From NCBI RefSeq assembly GCF_003121985.1, contig NZ_QEWP01000013.1:1-64000 (forward strand): DNA of 64,000 nucleotides, written 5' to 3'. Shown one piece after another: positions 43,401 to 52,840 of this stretch. Under the pieces are notes generated by a model. It was not told the DNA's origin. It ran no database searches and saw only the letters and a list, made by a program, of their open reading frames with translations. The translations under genes and the position numbers were made by a program. Numbering within the stretch: position 1 is the stretch's first letter; every line of letters starts with the position of its first letter. Source of the stretch: Marinilabilia rubra. GTDB lineage: Bacteria; Bacteroidota; Bacteroidia; Bacteroidales; Marinilabiliaceae.

Positions 43401-45995
43401 ATGAATAAAAAGTCGGGTTTTCTTCTTTTTTGCATTGTATGTTTAATTGCTGTTGTTTACAGCGTATTTTCCATTTTCCAGTCTGAAGCCACTACAGATT
43501 ATACCAATAAAGGCGATGAGGTTGTTGACTTTGTGAAGCGCAGTGTTTTTACCAATGTAAATTATGCTCCATCCGCCATGGAAAAATACTCTGCTTTAAA
43601 CAAGGGAGCTATTGTTTTTTTTATGAACCTGAAGGAGGGGGCAGAACTAATAGAAGAGAACCGTCCTCTGGAAGCCTGGCGAAAATGGAATACCTGCTTA
43701 AATCATCCGGAGTTCGAAAATTTTATTGCTGAAACCTGTTTCGTCATTGGAACATCCCTGGGCGAGCGTGATGGTTTTACCAGTTTTATTTTGTTACAAA
43801 AAGCACTGGAAGTTTCGCGTTCACAACAAGGTGGTGGCAAATCACTTGAGTATAGTTGTTTAAATGCCATTGTTCATCTTCTGGTTTCGCAGGTAGAAGA
43901 TGACGGGGAGTTTCAGGATCTGGATATTAAGGCTCAACAATACAGTCACGAAGCACACCTCCTTTTAACCGATCCTGCCTCTCAAATAACTGAGCGTAAT
44001 GCATCATCAAGCATCTATCGAATTGCTGCCGAATCATTACTTTGGCTGGGGAAAGATTCGCTGGCCGATACCTACATTAATCGATTAACGGGGCAAAAAC
44101 AATTTTACAACCACCCTGAATTAACTGAAGCATATGCTGAAATGTTGTACGGGGTGAAGGCCTATATCCACGGTCAAATGGAGGAATCGGAGGTTCACTT
44201 TAAGAATGCCATTGATGAGATAGGAGAGTCTGCTTCCTATTTGAATTATGATCTGGAATTGCCGTATGCATACCTTGGGGCCGTTTATGTGAAACAAAGA
44301 AAATATCTCAAGGCCATTGATTTTATGGAACGCTCCATAAAAACTCTTCAAAGTGAGCATTATTCTTCCGTAGAAGAACCGCTTAAGTTAATTCCACCCG
44401 ACCTAATGAATGGCAAAAACAGTACTTACAACCTTGTTTTGTGCTATTTAAGATTACAGTACTTCAATAAGATGGCGATCATTAACGACCCTGCATCGGT
44501 GGAGTTGAAGAAGGTCCTGGAGTTAACACAATATACGAACCAACTCATTAAGTCGTGGTTTCTGAAAGCTGCTGATGAAGAAACCCTTTTACGCGCCACC
44601 AAGCTAATTAAGAAAAGCAACAGCAATGCCATCGATTTACTTTGGGATTACCAGGACCGTTTTGATGATGTAGTCGACCGGGTTTATCTTTTAAAAACGG
44701 AAGCCAGCTCTTTCTACCTCAACTACCTGATGGAGCTCAGGAAGAATAAGGGAAAAAGTGATGCGTTTGATAAAATTAGTAATCTAACCCTGGAGTTGAC
44801 CAATGCCCAACAAAGAAATGATTACCTGAAAACCGGGAATGTTCGTAAACGCCTCGCTTTATTAAAATACAAAGCAGAACTTTGGAATAAAAAGTCGGAT
44901 GAGCTAAAGCAACTGGTCTATAATGATGTTATACCCGATATTGCTGAAGGTGACCAGGCTGTTGTTAAATATTTTATGTCATTCACCGATTTGTATGTCA
45001 CTTATTACACTGAAAGCCATAAAGGGTGGAAAAGACTTGAGACGATAAACTACCACGAAAAGATACTGCAACTTAAACGGGGGATAAAGAGTCAGTCTGT
45101 TAGCAATGCCGAACTTCAAAGGTTTTACGATTTGTTAATCAAGCCCGTTGAGAAAGAGCTGGAAGGGGTTGAGCGGTTAACCATACTGTCGGATGAAAGA
45201 CTTGAAGGCATTCCCTTTGAGCTTTTAAAAAACGAAGAGGGTCAGTTTTTGATTAACCAGTATGCCATCAATTATTCCTATTCTTCAAAGGTTTCAAAAG
45301 TTAATTCATTGCCGCAAACCAATAATTTTTTGGCAGTGGCTCCCGGATTCACTGAAGAAAACAGTTATTCCTCCCAAAGCCTTACACGGGATGTGATTGA
45401 AGATTACAGCTTCATTACAAGAAATTCGGAAAGAGGTGTTTCTTTGGCACCCATCCCTTTTTCTACGGATGAGGTTCAGGAAATCGGACAACTTTTTAAT
45501 GAAAGATCCCTGAATAACCATATTTATACAGCTAAAAAAGCAACTAAAGAAAACCTGGCCAAAAATCTCTCCAATCCGGGCATTGTTCATATTGCCACTC
45601 ATGGCATCAGTCGCGATAAATTTAACAGCGGGTTGTTTTTCTCCAAAAACGAAGAGGATAATGGATTTCTCAGCCTTCAGGAACTTTACAATTTCGAAAT
45701 AAAGGCAGATCTGGTAGTGCTTTCGGCCTGTAAGTCGGGAACCGGAAAAGTATTTGAAGGAGAGGGTGTAATGGCTCTTCCCAGAGGTTTTATTTATGCC
45801 GGAGCTTCTAACGTTATTGGCAGCCTATGGAAAGTACACGACCAGAAAACAAAAACGCTGATGATCTCCTTTTACAAGCATCTTTTGGAAAAAGAGGTGA
45901 CATATGCTGAAGCCCTTCGTCTGGCCAAACTGGATTGCATTGAAAAAGGCTTCCTGCCCATCGACTGGGCCGGCTTTGTGCTGATTGGGAATTAG
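43401..45995 (+). CDS. Exported TPR-CHAT protease-like protein
   Basis: The 864-residue product has an N-terminal signal or anchor (GFLLFCIVCLIAVVYSVFSIF). Helical TPR-like repeats follow (about 60-420), then a coiled linker (about 430-500) and a C-terminal CHAT domain (about 585-864). His734 in HIATHG and Cys777 in LSACKSG form the expected dyad, and GEGVMALPRGFIYAGASNVI and DWAGFVLIGN follow. CHAT (Caspase HetF Associated with TPRs) proteins are related to caspases and separase, and several are proteases activated by partner proteins. Those known in bacterial defence are cytoplasmic, whereas this one appears exported. It is a diverged paralogue of the gene at 39984-42916, with which it shares order, length and the C-terminal ending. 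Confidence 0.85.
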   Translation: MNKKSGFLLFCIVCLIAVVYSVFSIFQSEATTDYTNKGDEVVDFVKRSVFTNVNYAPSAMEKYSALNKGAIVFFMNLKEGAELIEENRPLEAWRKWNTCLNHPEFENFIAETCFVIGTSLGERDGFTSFILLQKALEVSRSQQGGGKSLEYSCLNAIVHLLVSQVEDDGEFQDLDIKAQQYSHEAHLLLTDPASQITERNASSSIYRIAAESLLWLGKDSLADTYINRLTGQKQFYNHPELTEAYAEMLYGVKAYIHGQMEESEVHFKNAIDEIGESASYLNYDLELPYAYLGAVYVKQRKYLKAIDFMERSIKTLQSEHYSSVEEPLKLIPPDLMNGKNSTYNLVLCYLRLQYFNKMAIINDPASVELKKVLELTQYTNQLIKSWFLKAADEETLLRATKLIKKSNSNAIDLLWDYQDRFDDVVDRVYLLKTEASSFYLNYLMELRKNKGKSDAFDKISNLTLELTNAQQRNDYLKTGNVRKRLALLKYKAELWNKKSDELKQLVYNDVIPDIAEGDQAVVKYFMSFTDLYVTYYTESHKGWKRLETINYHEKILQLKRGIKSQSVSNAELQRFYDLLIKPVEKELEGVERLTILSDERLEGIPFELLKNEEGQFLINQYAINYSYSSKVSKVNSLPQTNNFLAVAPGFTEENSYSSQSLTRDVIEDYSFITRNSERGVSLAPIPFSTDEVQEIGQLFNERSLNNHIYTAKKATKENLAKNLSNPGIVHIATHGISRDKFNSGLFFSKNEEDNGFLSLQELYNFEIKADLVVLSACKSGTGKVFEGEGVMALPRGFIYAGASNVIGSLWKVHDQKTKTLMISFYKHLLEKEVTYAEALRLAKLDCIEKGFLPIDWAGFVLIGN

Positions 45996-46014
45996 TGTTT
46001 TTACAGCTGCCGCT

Positions 46015-46190
46015 GGTGTGGATTTGCAATCCGCACCTTTTAACAGTGGATTTGCAATCCACCTTTGAATGAAATTTTGTTTTCTTTTCAAATAAGATTG
46101 CTGCTTAATTTTACCGGTTTGCTTAACAGGATTGCCGCTCGGCTTGCAAAGAAATCCTGGGTTAAGGAAATGCGGATTACAAATCCGCAT
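46015..46190. repeat. Three GGATT-N3-AATCC hairpins
   Basis: Hairpins at 46015-46037 (GGTGTGGATT-TGC-AATCCGCACC, with a wobble), 46046-46062 (GTGGATT-TGC-AATCCAC, perfect) and 46170-46190 (ATGCGGATT-ACA-AATCCGCAT, perfect). A fourth copy of the type is at 43058. They lie after the second CHAT gene and may act as weak terminators or be REP-like repeats. Confidence 0.55.
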
Positions 46191-46266
46191 TAGCTGGTTC
46201 CACTGCTTTGCTTGCAAAGAAATTCGCATTAGCAGAGGAATTAATCTGTTTTTCCTATCCGATTGG

Positions 46267-46557
46267 CTCCTGCCAGTCAATCGCGTCTTCCTGCCGGTCA
46301 ATTACGCCTTCCTGCCGGTCAACTGCACCTTCCTGCCCGGCAGGAGAGCTCAATTCACCCACCAGAAAAGGATGATAAGGCGACAGGAGAAGGTCATCAG
46401 TCGACAGGAGAAGGTCATCAGTCGACAGGAGAGTGTGAAAACCCGGCAGGAGAGTGTGAAAACCCGGCAGGAGAGTATGAAAACCCGGCAGGAGCGTCTG
46501 ATCAGGCGGCAGGGGCAACTTTTGTCGCGGCAGGGGTTGTGATGAGGTGGCAGGGGA
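46267..46557. repeat. Inverted array of 21-bp units with core GGCAGGAG
   Basis: Core GGCAGGAG or GACAGGAG starts at 46339, 46382, 46403, 46424, 46445, 46466 and 46487, then GGCAGGGG at 46508, 46529 and 46550. The step is exactly 21 bases from 46382 on, with a degenerate unit near 46361. To the left the inverse core (C/T)TCCTGCC starts at 46267, 46288, 46309 and 46330, again with a 21-base step. The two arms meet in the perfect palindrome TCCTGCC-C-GGCAGGA (46331-46345). Each arm read outward encodes R-Q-E heptads. It lies between convergent genes, ending 18 bases from the regulator stop. Coding status is unresolved. Confidence 0.75.
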
Positions 46558-46574
46558 TGCACCTTAGGCTTTCA

Positions 46575-49418
46575 TTACTGATTGCTCCCGTTCTGCCATT
46601 CCAGAATAAACTCAGTTAAATCAGTGTCTGCCGATAAATTCAATTTCTTTCTAACCCTGTACCGGTGGTTTTCCACACCTCTTACAGAAATACCCAATAA
46701 TGGTGCAATCTCCTTGGAGGTAAGATTAATTCTTAAAAACGCACAAAGCCGAAGATCACTTGGCGTCAATTCGGGATATTCACCTTTCAGGTTTTGCAGG
46801 AATGTTTCATGAGCCTGGTTGAAGTTGTGTTCAAACAATCGCCAGTCATCATCACCCGATATGTTGGTGTCAATTTTCTTAATCAATTCATTGTAATATT
46901 TGTCGGGAAACCTGGTTCCCAGTTGCTGCTTTTGTTTCTTGAGTTTATCTTTTAGCGAAATCAGAAATTCATTCTTTTTGATGATGCCCATAGCCGAATT
47001 GGCCAGCTGATGGCTTTTGAAAGACAATTCATTCTTTAACTTTTCATTTCTTAGCTGAATCAATTCCCGTTCTTTTTCTTCCTGAATATGTTTCTCTTTA
47101 AGTTTGACCCGTTTAACGGTAATTTGGCGACCCATGAAAAATAAACCCATAAAAACCAGGGCGTAAGAAACAATCGCCAGGGGTGACTGATACCAGGGTG
47201 GGTTCACCTCTATTTGTAACTGGTGAGTTAGGGAGGTATTATCCCAGTTATTGATCGTTCGTGCCAGTATTGTATAATTGCCTGCAGGTAGTCGGTTAAT
47301 GGTTAATTTGGGTGATTCATCGGGGATTGACCACTCATCAGAGAGTCCTTCAACTTTAAACTGGTATTTGATGTCTTCACAGGAGAAAAGCGGAAACGAA
47401 TATCTTAAAACCAGATTGTTTTTGGCATAAGGAATACTAAGGTTGGAAGTGTAAGGAGATAAGGCCTCTTTATCTCCTGATTGACTCTCAATGGAAACTT
47501 CCCGAAGATGTGGTTTCTTCTGAATAATCCGGCTCCCGCTCGTGGAAGCTCTTGCATCCAACAGAGCGTAGCCATTTTCCAGACAAAGTATGGCTTGGTT
47601 GCTTTTTATTGGAACGATGTTTTCTTCTTTGGGAATGATGTCGTTTTTAAACAAAGACATTGGAAACTCTTTTATCTTTTCAATGTCGGTCCCTAATATT
47701 CGGAATAAAGCTATACCGTTGTCGTTTAAAAACCAATAGTGATGATCGGGACCCTCCGAAATTCTGAATGAGGTGGAATATTCCCCCAGGTGTTCATTGA
47801 GAAATTGATAAGGTACAATTTCATTGTTCAGGTCATCATAGGTGTACAGTTTCTCTTCATTGGTAAAAACAATCCGGTTCTCAATTTTAAAAGTTCTTAA
47901 ACTTGCATCATTTCTCCATATTTTGGAATTCTTTCCGAAATAAGTAACCTGCTCAGCAGAGTCCAGGGTTTCGTTGAGTCTGATTCGATATACCCCCTGA
48001 TACCGGTGACTGGCCCACAGGTGATTCCGGTGATCAAATTCTACAAATCTGATTAGGTCGTTGAAGCCTTTGATAGTGTTTCGGGGTTTCCACTGGCCGC
48101 CCTCTTTCGAAAAAACAATAAGATTGTTGTAGGTGCATTGCAAAAGAAACTCTGGATGCCCCGGAATAGTAGTAATAGAGTATCCGCCGGCGTGATCAGA
48201 TATCTTTTGGGTTTTATGATCATCCACCAGGAATGTACCTGAATTATGACCTACAAAAATTTTATCATCGATGACTTCGCAATCCCAAACTTGTTGCTGA
48301 GTTCCCGTTATCAGAGAAAATGTTTCATTGTCGGCATCCCATTTTCTTCTAAAAAGCCCTTGGTTTGTGCCTGCATAAACCATGTCCTTGTATAGAGCAA
48401 CGGAATAAACTGCCCCAAGCTCATCATTTTGAAAATGGGTATAGGACTCAGGGGTGCCTGCAAAAGAAACAAAATCTATTCCTTTGTCGGATACTACCCA
48501 GATATTTCCCAAACTGTCGCAGGATAAAGAATGAACGGTATTGCTTTGAAGTCCTGATTTTACTGTAATGTGATGCTTTATTTCACCGTTTTTATTGAAA
48601 ACCTTTAAACCTCCCAGAATGGTTCCGGTAATCACATTTTTGCCATGGGTGATGGTACCGTTGTTAATATTATTGCGAATAAACCAGCTGTCCTGATCAT
48701 TGGCCCAGGGTTTAAATGATTGTTTTTCGGGGTTGTAGAAAAACATGCCATGGTTTTCTGTTCCAAATAAAAGGGAGTCTTTTCCAATTTCTCCAAGAAA
48801 GTTGATGGATTTATCTGCAAAGAAATCCGATTCAATAAAAGGGTTGAGTTCATTGTTGGTGATTGCATAAATTCCATGAAATTTTTTTGCAATTAGCAAT
48901 TGGTTACCCACTTTGTTAGCCTGGGTGATGAACCCGTTGGAGTTTACTACTTTAAATCTGCCCTGATTGTAGATGTAAATTTTCGTAAAAGATTGAAAGT
49001 AAATTTTCTCATCTATAATGAATATGTGCCAGAACTCTTCATTCCTGGGGAAAAAATCTTCGACCATATGGGTTAGCGAAGTGTACTCAAGATTTCCTTT
49101 GTCGTTTCTTTCCCAATATCCCAGTTCCCGGTAACCGCCGGTGTAAACCCGGTTGTTTTTATCAATGGCAATAGACCTTATGGCGAATCCATTAGGCGAT
49201 GGGTTAAGATGCCAGGAAACGCCATCAAACTCAATTAGCCCTATGCTGTTGCCAAAATAAGTGTACCCGTTTTGATCAAAAGCTACCGACCAGTTTTTGT
49301 TGGCCCCATTGTAATGCTCTTTGTTAAAGTTTAATACATTAACGGTTCTTCCCTGACTATTAGCAGCTTGTGCAGATAAATAAATAAAAAGTGAAACTAT
49401 TAGAAGGAATCTTTTCAT
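46575..49418 (-). CDS. Propeller/Y_Y_Y sensor with LuxR-type HTH, regulator of PUL 2
   Basis: The 947-residue product has a signal peptide (ending LSAQAANS). A seven-bladed-type Reg_prop sensor (about 25-630) is followed by a Y_Y_Y domain (about 650-740, with YQFKVEGLSDEW and LPAGNYTILARTIN). One membrane helix (about 750-770, SYALVFMGLFFMG), a coiled coil (about 775-850) and a LuxR/GerE HTH (about 880-940) complete it. The HTH reads LTPSDLRLCAFLRINLTSKE, then IAPLLGISVRGVENHRYRVR. There is no kinase, so a single chain would pass the signal from the periplasm to DNA. It is divergent from the PUL 2 SusC gene, 378 bases away, and probably controls it. Confidence 0.88.
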   Translation of the reverse strand: MKRFLLIVSLFIYLSAQAANSQGRTVNVLNFNKEHYNGANKNWSVAFDQNGYTYFGNSIGLIEFDGVSWHLNPSPNGFAIRSIAIDKNNRVYTGGYRELGYWERNDKGNLEYTSLTHMVEDFFPRNEEFWHIFIIDEKIYFQSFTKIYIYNQGRFKVVNSNGFITQANKVGNQLLIAKKFHGIYAITNNELNPFIESDFFADKSINFLGEIGKDSLLFGTENHGMFFYNPEKQSFKPWANDQDSWFIRNNINNGTITHGKNVITGTILGGLKVFNKNGEIKHHITVKSGLQSNTVHSLSCDSLGNIWVVSDKGIDFVSFAGTPESYTHFQNDELGAVYSVALYKDMVYAGTNQGLFRRKWDADNETFSLITGTQQQVWDCEVIDDKIFVGHNSGTFLVDDHKTQKISDHAGGYSITTIPGHPEFLLQCTYNNLIVFSKEGGQWKPRNTIKGFNDLIRFVEFDHRNHLWASHRYQGVYRIRLNETLDSAEQVTYFGKNSKIWRNDASLRTFKIENRIVFTNEEKLYTYDDLNNEIVPYQFLNEHLGEYSTSFRISEGPDHHYWFLNDNGIALFRILGTDIEKIKEFPMSLFKNDIIPKEENIVPIKSNQAILCLENGYALLDARASTSGSRIIQKKPHLREVSIESQSGDKEALSPYTSNLSIPYAKNNLVLRYSFPLFSCEDIKYQFKVEGLSDEWSIPDESPKLTINRLPAGNYTILARTINNWDNTSLTHQLQIEVNPPWYQSPLAIVSYALVFMGLFFMGRQITVKRVKLKEKHIQEEKERELIQLRNEKLKNELSFKSHQLANSAMGIIKKNEFLISLKDKLKKQKQQLGTRFPDKYYNELIKKIDTNISGDDDWRLFEHNFNQAHETFLQNLKGEYPELTPSDLRLCAFLRINLTSKEIAPLLGISVRGVENHRYRVRKKLNLSADTDLTEFILEWQNGSNQ

Positions 49419-49532
49419 CTCAATTTGTCATGTTCGGATTTTGAAAGCGAGATATTTTTCTCTCAGGGAGGGTGAAATTAGTTCATTTTATGCAAAAAAA
49501 TGTTTTCGGAATCCTTGTTTCAGGTTTTAAAT

Positions 49533-49562
49533 TACCAGAAATGGACCAATAATACCAGAAAA
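49533..49562. promoter_or_regulatory. Direct repeat TACCAGAA(A), candidate operator
   Basis: TACCAGAA occurs at 49533-49540 and 49553-49560, exactly 20 bases apart, and each is followed by A. Two turns of the helix separate them, as expected for a dimeric HTH protein binding one face. The site lies in the divergent region between the LuxR-type sensor and SusC. Confidence 0.4.
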
Positions 49563-49610
49563 TGCCTCACTTTTTTGACGAAAATTAAAATAATACAAAT
49601 AGCATTTTTA

Positions 49611-49626
49611 AAAAATGGCCATTTTT
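49611..49626. promoter_or_regulatory. 16-bp palindrome AAAAATGGCCATTTTT
   Basis: A perfect palindrome with flanking TTTTTA/TAAAAA that extends it imperfectly. It lies between the direct repeats and the SusC start and may be a regulator site. A chance AT-rich palindrome is possible. Confidence 0.3.
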
Positions 49627-49737
49627 AAAAATCAGTAAAACAGGATTTAAGGATGTCCTGGGGATAGTGCGATGAGGTGAATGTGAAAATTAAAATCACA
49701 TTTTTTAACAATGAGAGTTGTTAGTGTGGTCTTTTTC

Positions 49738-49769
49738 TTTACTCGGTGGTATATCTCACCCTAATTTTA
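49738..49769 (+). promoter_or_regulatory. Possible promoter of the PUL 2 SusC gene
   Basis: TAATTTTA (49762-49769) matches TAnnTTTG at all but the last base. TTTA (49738-49741) lies 20 bases upstream. The leader would be about 20 bases. An imperfect promoter suits a gene that needs an activator. Confidence 0.35.
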
Positions 49770-49796
49770 CATCAACGAAACAAAAAAAATAAAGTC

Positions 49797-52700
49797 ATGA
49801 GAAAAACTCTATTGTTAGTTTATTTCCTAATGATATCTGTCTTTCTCTTCGGTCAGGAAGAAATTACCGTCCGGGGAACTGTCACAGATTCGGAAAATAT
49901 GGGGATCCCTGGTGCTTCCATCGTTATAGAAGGAACATCGCAGGGTACAATTACCGATATGGATGGTAATTATAATATTTCTGTACCATCAGATGCAACG
50001 CTTGTGTTTAGCTTTGTTGGTATGGAAACAGTTACCGTTCCGGTTGATGGTCGAAATGTGATTGATGTTAATATGACATCATCCATGGTGGATTTGGAAG
50101 AAGTTGTGGTGGTTGGTTATGGTGAGATAAAAGCCAAAGACCTGACATCTTCCATTACCACAGTAAAATCGGAAGAGCTGGTTAAAACCCCCGCCGGTCA
50201 AACCATGCAGGCTCTGCAGGGCAAGGTTGCAGGTATGCAGGTTGTTAGTGCCGGTGCGCCTGGAGCTGAGCCTACTGTAAGAATCAGAGGTATTGGTTCA
50301 TACCCGGGAAGTAGTAACTCTCAGCCTTTATACGTGGTTGACGGAATGTATTTTGATAATATTGATTTCCTGAACCCGTCTGATATTGAATCGTTGTCCG
50401 TTCTAAAGGATGCTTCTGCATCAGCTATCTACGGAGTCAGGGCAGCCAATGGTGTTGTGCTTATCACCACCAAAAAAGGTTCCAAAAATGAAAAAGCAAA
50501 GGTTGTTTATGAAGGATACGTTGGCGTTCAGGTTCCGCAGAATGTTTTAAAAATGGCAAATGCCGAGCAGTTTGTTAATTATATAGATCAAACAGGGGCG
50601 GAAGCTGATATGCAATTTGTGGAGAATGCAATGCAACGTTTTGGAAGAAGCCGAATTAATCCCAATATTCCATCTGTTAACACTGATTGGTATGCAGAGA
50701 TTATGAAAAAAGCCGCCAGACAGCAAAACCATTCATTAACCATAACCGGGGGTAGCGAAAAAACAGCTTACTCTTTGGGTGTTAGTTATTTTGAACAACA
50801 AGGTTTGCTGGAAACGTCTAAAAACTCTTACGAACGTTTGAATATCAGAGGAAAGCTTGATCAGGAAATTAATAGCTGGTTAAAAGCAGGTATTAATCTT
50901 AATTTGAGCAGCGGGCAAAGATACACGGCTGACGACGGGGCTTGGTTCAAAGCATATCATGCGGTACCTATTTTGCCCAAATATGACCTGGAAAACTACG
51001 AATCCCTTCTTGCTAATGAAATACCAAATGCAAGCCATTACGCAAGTGCACAACTTCTCGGGTATAGGGGGTCACAAAATCCATTTTTAAGTCTTGACTA
51101 CAGAAACAATCGTCAGGATGCTAAGAAAGTGCTTACAGGTATTTATAGTGAGGTTTCCATTATTCCTAATAAACTCCGTTTCAAAACGAATTACAATATA
51201 GCTTTTAGGTTTTTAAAGAACAGGAATGTGGGTTTGCCATATTACATTTCCAATGAAACCAACAGACCCCTTTCCACTATTAGCACAGACAGGGTAATGA
51301 ACTATGATCAGTTTATCGATAACGTACTAACTTACTCAAATAGTTTTAATAGCCACAACCTAACAGTGATGTTGGGGCAATCCTACCGGGATGAGTGGTA
51401 TGACAGGCTATGGGGCTCGGCCGAAGATATTCCTATGCAGGAAAACTCATGGTACATCGGACAATCTCAATCTGAATCCTCAAAGCAGGTAGATGATTCG
51501 GCAGAACGACTTTATGGATTGTCTTATTTTGGACGAATATCTTACAACTATGACAGCAGGTATCTTGCCTACGTTACACTACGAAGGGAAGGAACCTCCA
51601 AGTACCAGGAGACATGGGGTACATTCCCTGCTTTTGGTTTAGGCTGGGTTGTATCGGAAGAATCTTTCTTTAGTGGTGTTGATTTTGTAGATTTCTTCAA
51701 GTTCAGAGCCGGATGGGGCCGCTTAGGAAATGATAAAATCAACCGACAGGATGGTGCTGATACAACCAATCCGGTTTTCCTGGCAATTGATGATTCACAG
51801 GTGGATGGTACCATAACTACCAGTACGTTTGGTTACCTGGAGTGGGAAACTGTAGAAGAGACCAATCTTGGTATAACAGCACGCTTTTTAGATAACAGAT
51901 TAAGTCTGGAATCAGATTATTTTATTCGTGACACAAAAAATGCAGCTATTCCGGTTAGTCTGAAGCTCCAGTCAGGAAGTGTTACCAGAAATGTTGGAGT
52001 AATCAGGAATTCAGGTTTAGAGGTTGTTGCTAATTGGGATGATAAAATTACCAATGACTTAAGCTATTCCCTCGGAGTAAATTTCTCAACTCTAAAAAAT
52101 GAGGTTCGTGACCTTTTTGGCCAGTCTTACATTAACGGTGGTTCGGCCGAATTCCGCCAGAGATCTCAGGTAGGAGAGCCTCTGTTATCATTTTATGGAT
52201 ACGAGGTGGCTGGTGTTTATCAGAACCAGTCTGAAATTGAATCTGATCCTGTTGCTGTTGAGAATGGGTTGGTTCCTGGAGATTTGAAGTTTAAAGATCA
52301 GGATGGAAACGATGTAATAAATGATGATGACAAAGTATTTCTTGGTTCTTATTTTCCTGATATTACTTATGGAGCAACATTGGGGCTCAGATATAAGAAT
52401 TTGGATTTCAGTATGAACGTTATGGGCCAGATGGGAAATAAAATTTTGAACCGTAAGCGGGGAGAAATCATCTGGACCAATGATACAAATATTGATGCTG
52501 ACCTTGCCACAGGCCTTTGGAATGGTGAAGGCACTTCCAATAGTTATCCATCTGCCTCCGGGTTGAGGCGGGGCTGGAACCAAAACTTCAGTGACTTTCT
52601 TGTGGAAGACGGATCGTTCTTCCGAATTCAAAATGTTCAATTAGGGTATAACCTTAATGGTTCTAGGTTATTTGGTAAGGGAATGCCAAATGCCAGAATT

Positions 52701-52832
52701 TTTGTCACTGCCGAAAGGCCCCTGACCGTATTTAGCTACAATGGATTTAATCCCGAAGTTCCAAACGGTATTGATCGTCAGTTTTATCCGGTTCCATCAG
52801 TCTATACTGTTGGTTTAAATGTTAAATTCTAA
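49797..52832 (+). CDS. SusC-like TonB-dependent outer membrane transporter of PUL 2
   Basis: The ATG at 49797 gives a proper signal peptide (MRKTLLLVYFLMISVFLFGQ). The 1011-residue product has a carboxypeptidase-D regulatory-like domain (about 22-105, GIPGASIVIEGTSQGTITD). The plug has PTVRIRGIGSYPGSS and VLKDASASAIYGVRAANGV segments. The barrel is typical and ends VYTVGLNVKF. It imports oligosaccharides for PUL 2. Its SusD partner starts 8 bases downstream. Confidence 0.96.
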   Translation: MRKTLLLVYFLMISVFLFGQEEITVRGTVTDSENMGIPGASIVIEGTSQGTITDMDGNYNISVPSDATLVFSFVGMETVTVPVDGRNVIDVNMTSSMVDLEEVVVVGYGEIKAKDLTSSITTVKSEELVKTPAGQTMQALQGKVAGMQVVSAGAPGAEPTVRIRGIGSYPGSSNSQPLYVVDGMYFDNIDFLNPSDIESLSVLKDASASAIYGVRAANGVVLITTKKGSKNEKAKVVYEGYVGVQVPQNVLKMANAEQFVNYIDQTGAEADMQFVENAMQRFGRSRINPNIPSVNTDWYAEIMKKAARQQNHSLTITGGSEKTAYSLGVSYFEQQGLLETSKNSYERLNIRGKLDQEINSWLKAGINLNLSSGQRYTADDGAWFKAYHAVPILPKYDLENYESLLANEIPNASHYASAQLLGYRGSQNPFLSLDYRNNRQDAKKVLTGIYSEVSIIPNKLRFKTNYNIAFRFLKNRNVGLPYYISNETNRPLSTISTDRVMNYDQFIDNVLTYSNSFNSHNLTVMLGQSYRDEWYDRLWGSAEDIPMQENSWYIGQSQSESSKQVDDSAERLYGLSYFGRISYNYDSRYLAYVTLRREGTSKYQETWGTFPAFGLGWVVSEESFFSGVDFVDFFKFRAGWGRLGNDKINRQDGADTTNPVFLAIDDSQVDGTITTSTFGYLEWETVEETNLGITARFLDNRLSLESDYFIRDTKNAAIPVSLKLQSGSVTRNVGVIRNSGLEVVANWDDKITNDLSYSLGVNFSTLKNEVRDLFGQSYINGGSAEFRQRSQVGEPLLSFYGYEVAGVYQNQSEIESDPVAVENGLVPGDLKFKDQDGNDVINDDDKVFLGSYFPDITYGATLGLRYKNLDFSMNVMGQMGNKILNRKRGEIIWTNDTNIDADLATGLWNGEGTSNSYPSASGLRRGWNQNFSDFLVEDGSFFRIQNVQLGYNLNGSRLFGKGMPNARIFVTAERPLTVFSYNGFNPEVPNGIDRQFYPVPSVYTVGLNVKF

Positions 52833-52840
52833 ACTCATTA

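Noticed and set aside
46132-46542. 136-codon plus-strand frame containing the R-Q-E heptads, as a protein gene
   Set aside because: The first half is built from dispersed intergenic repeats, and all frames on both strands stay open because the unit length is a multiple of three. I therefore list the array as a repeat and keep coding as a question.
46267-46557. CRISPR array
   Set aside because: The units are directly adjacent with no unique spacers, the step is only 21 bases, the orientation inverts, and there are no cas genes.
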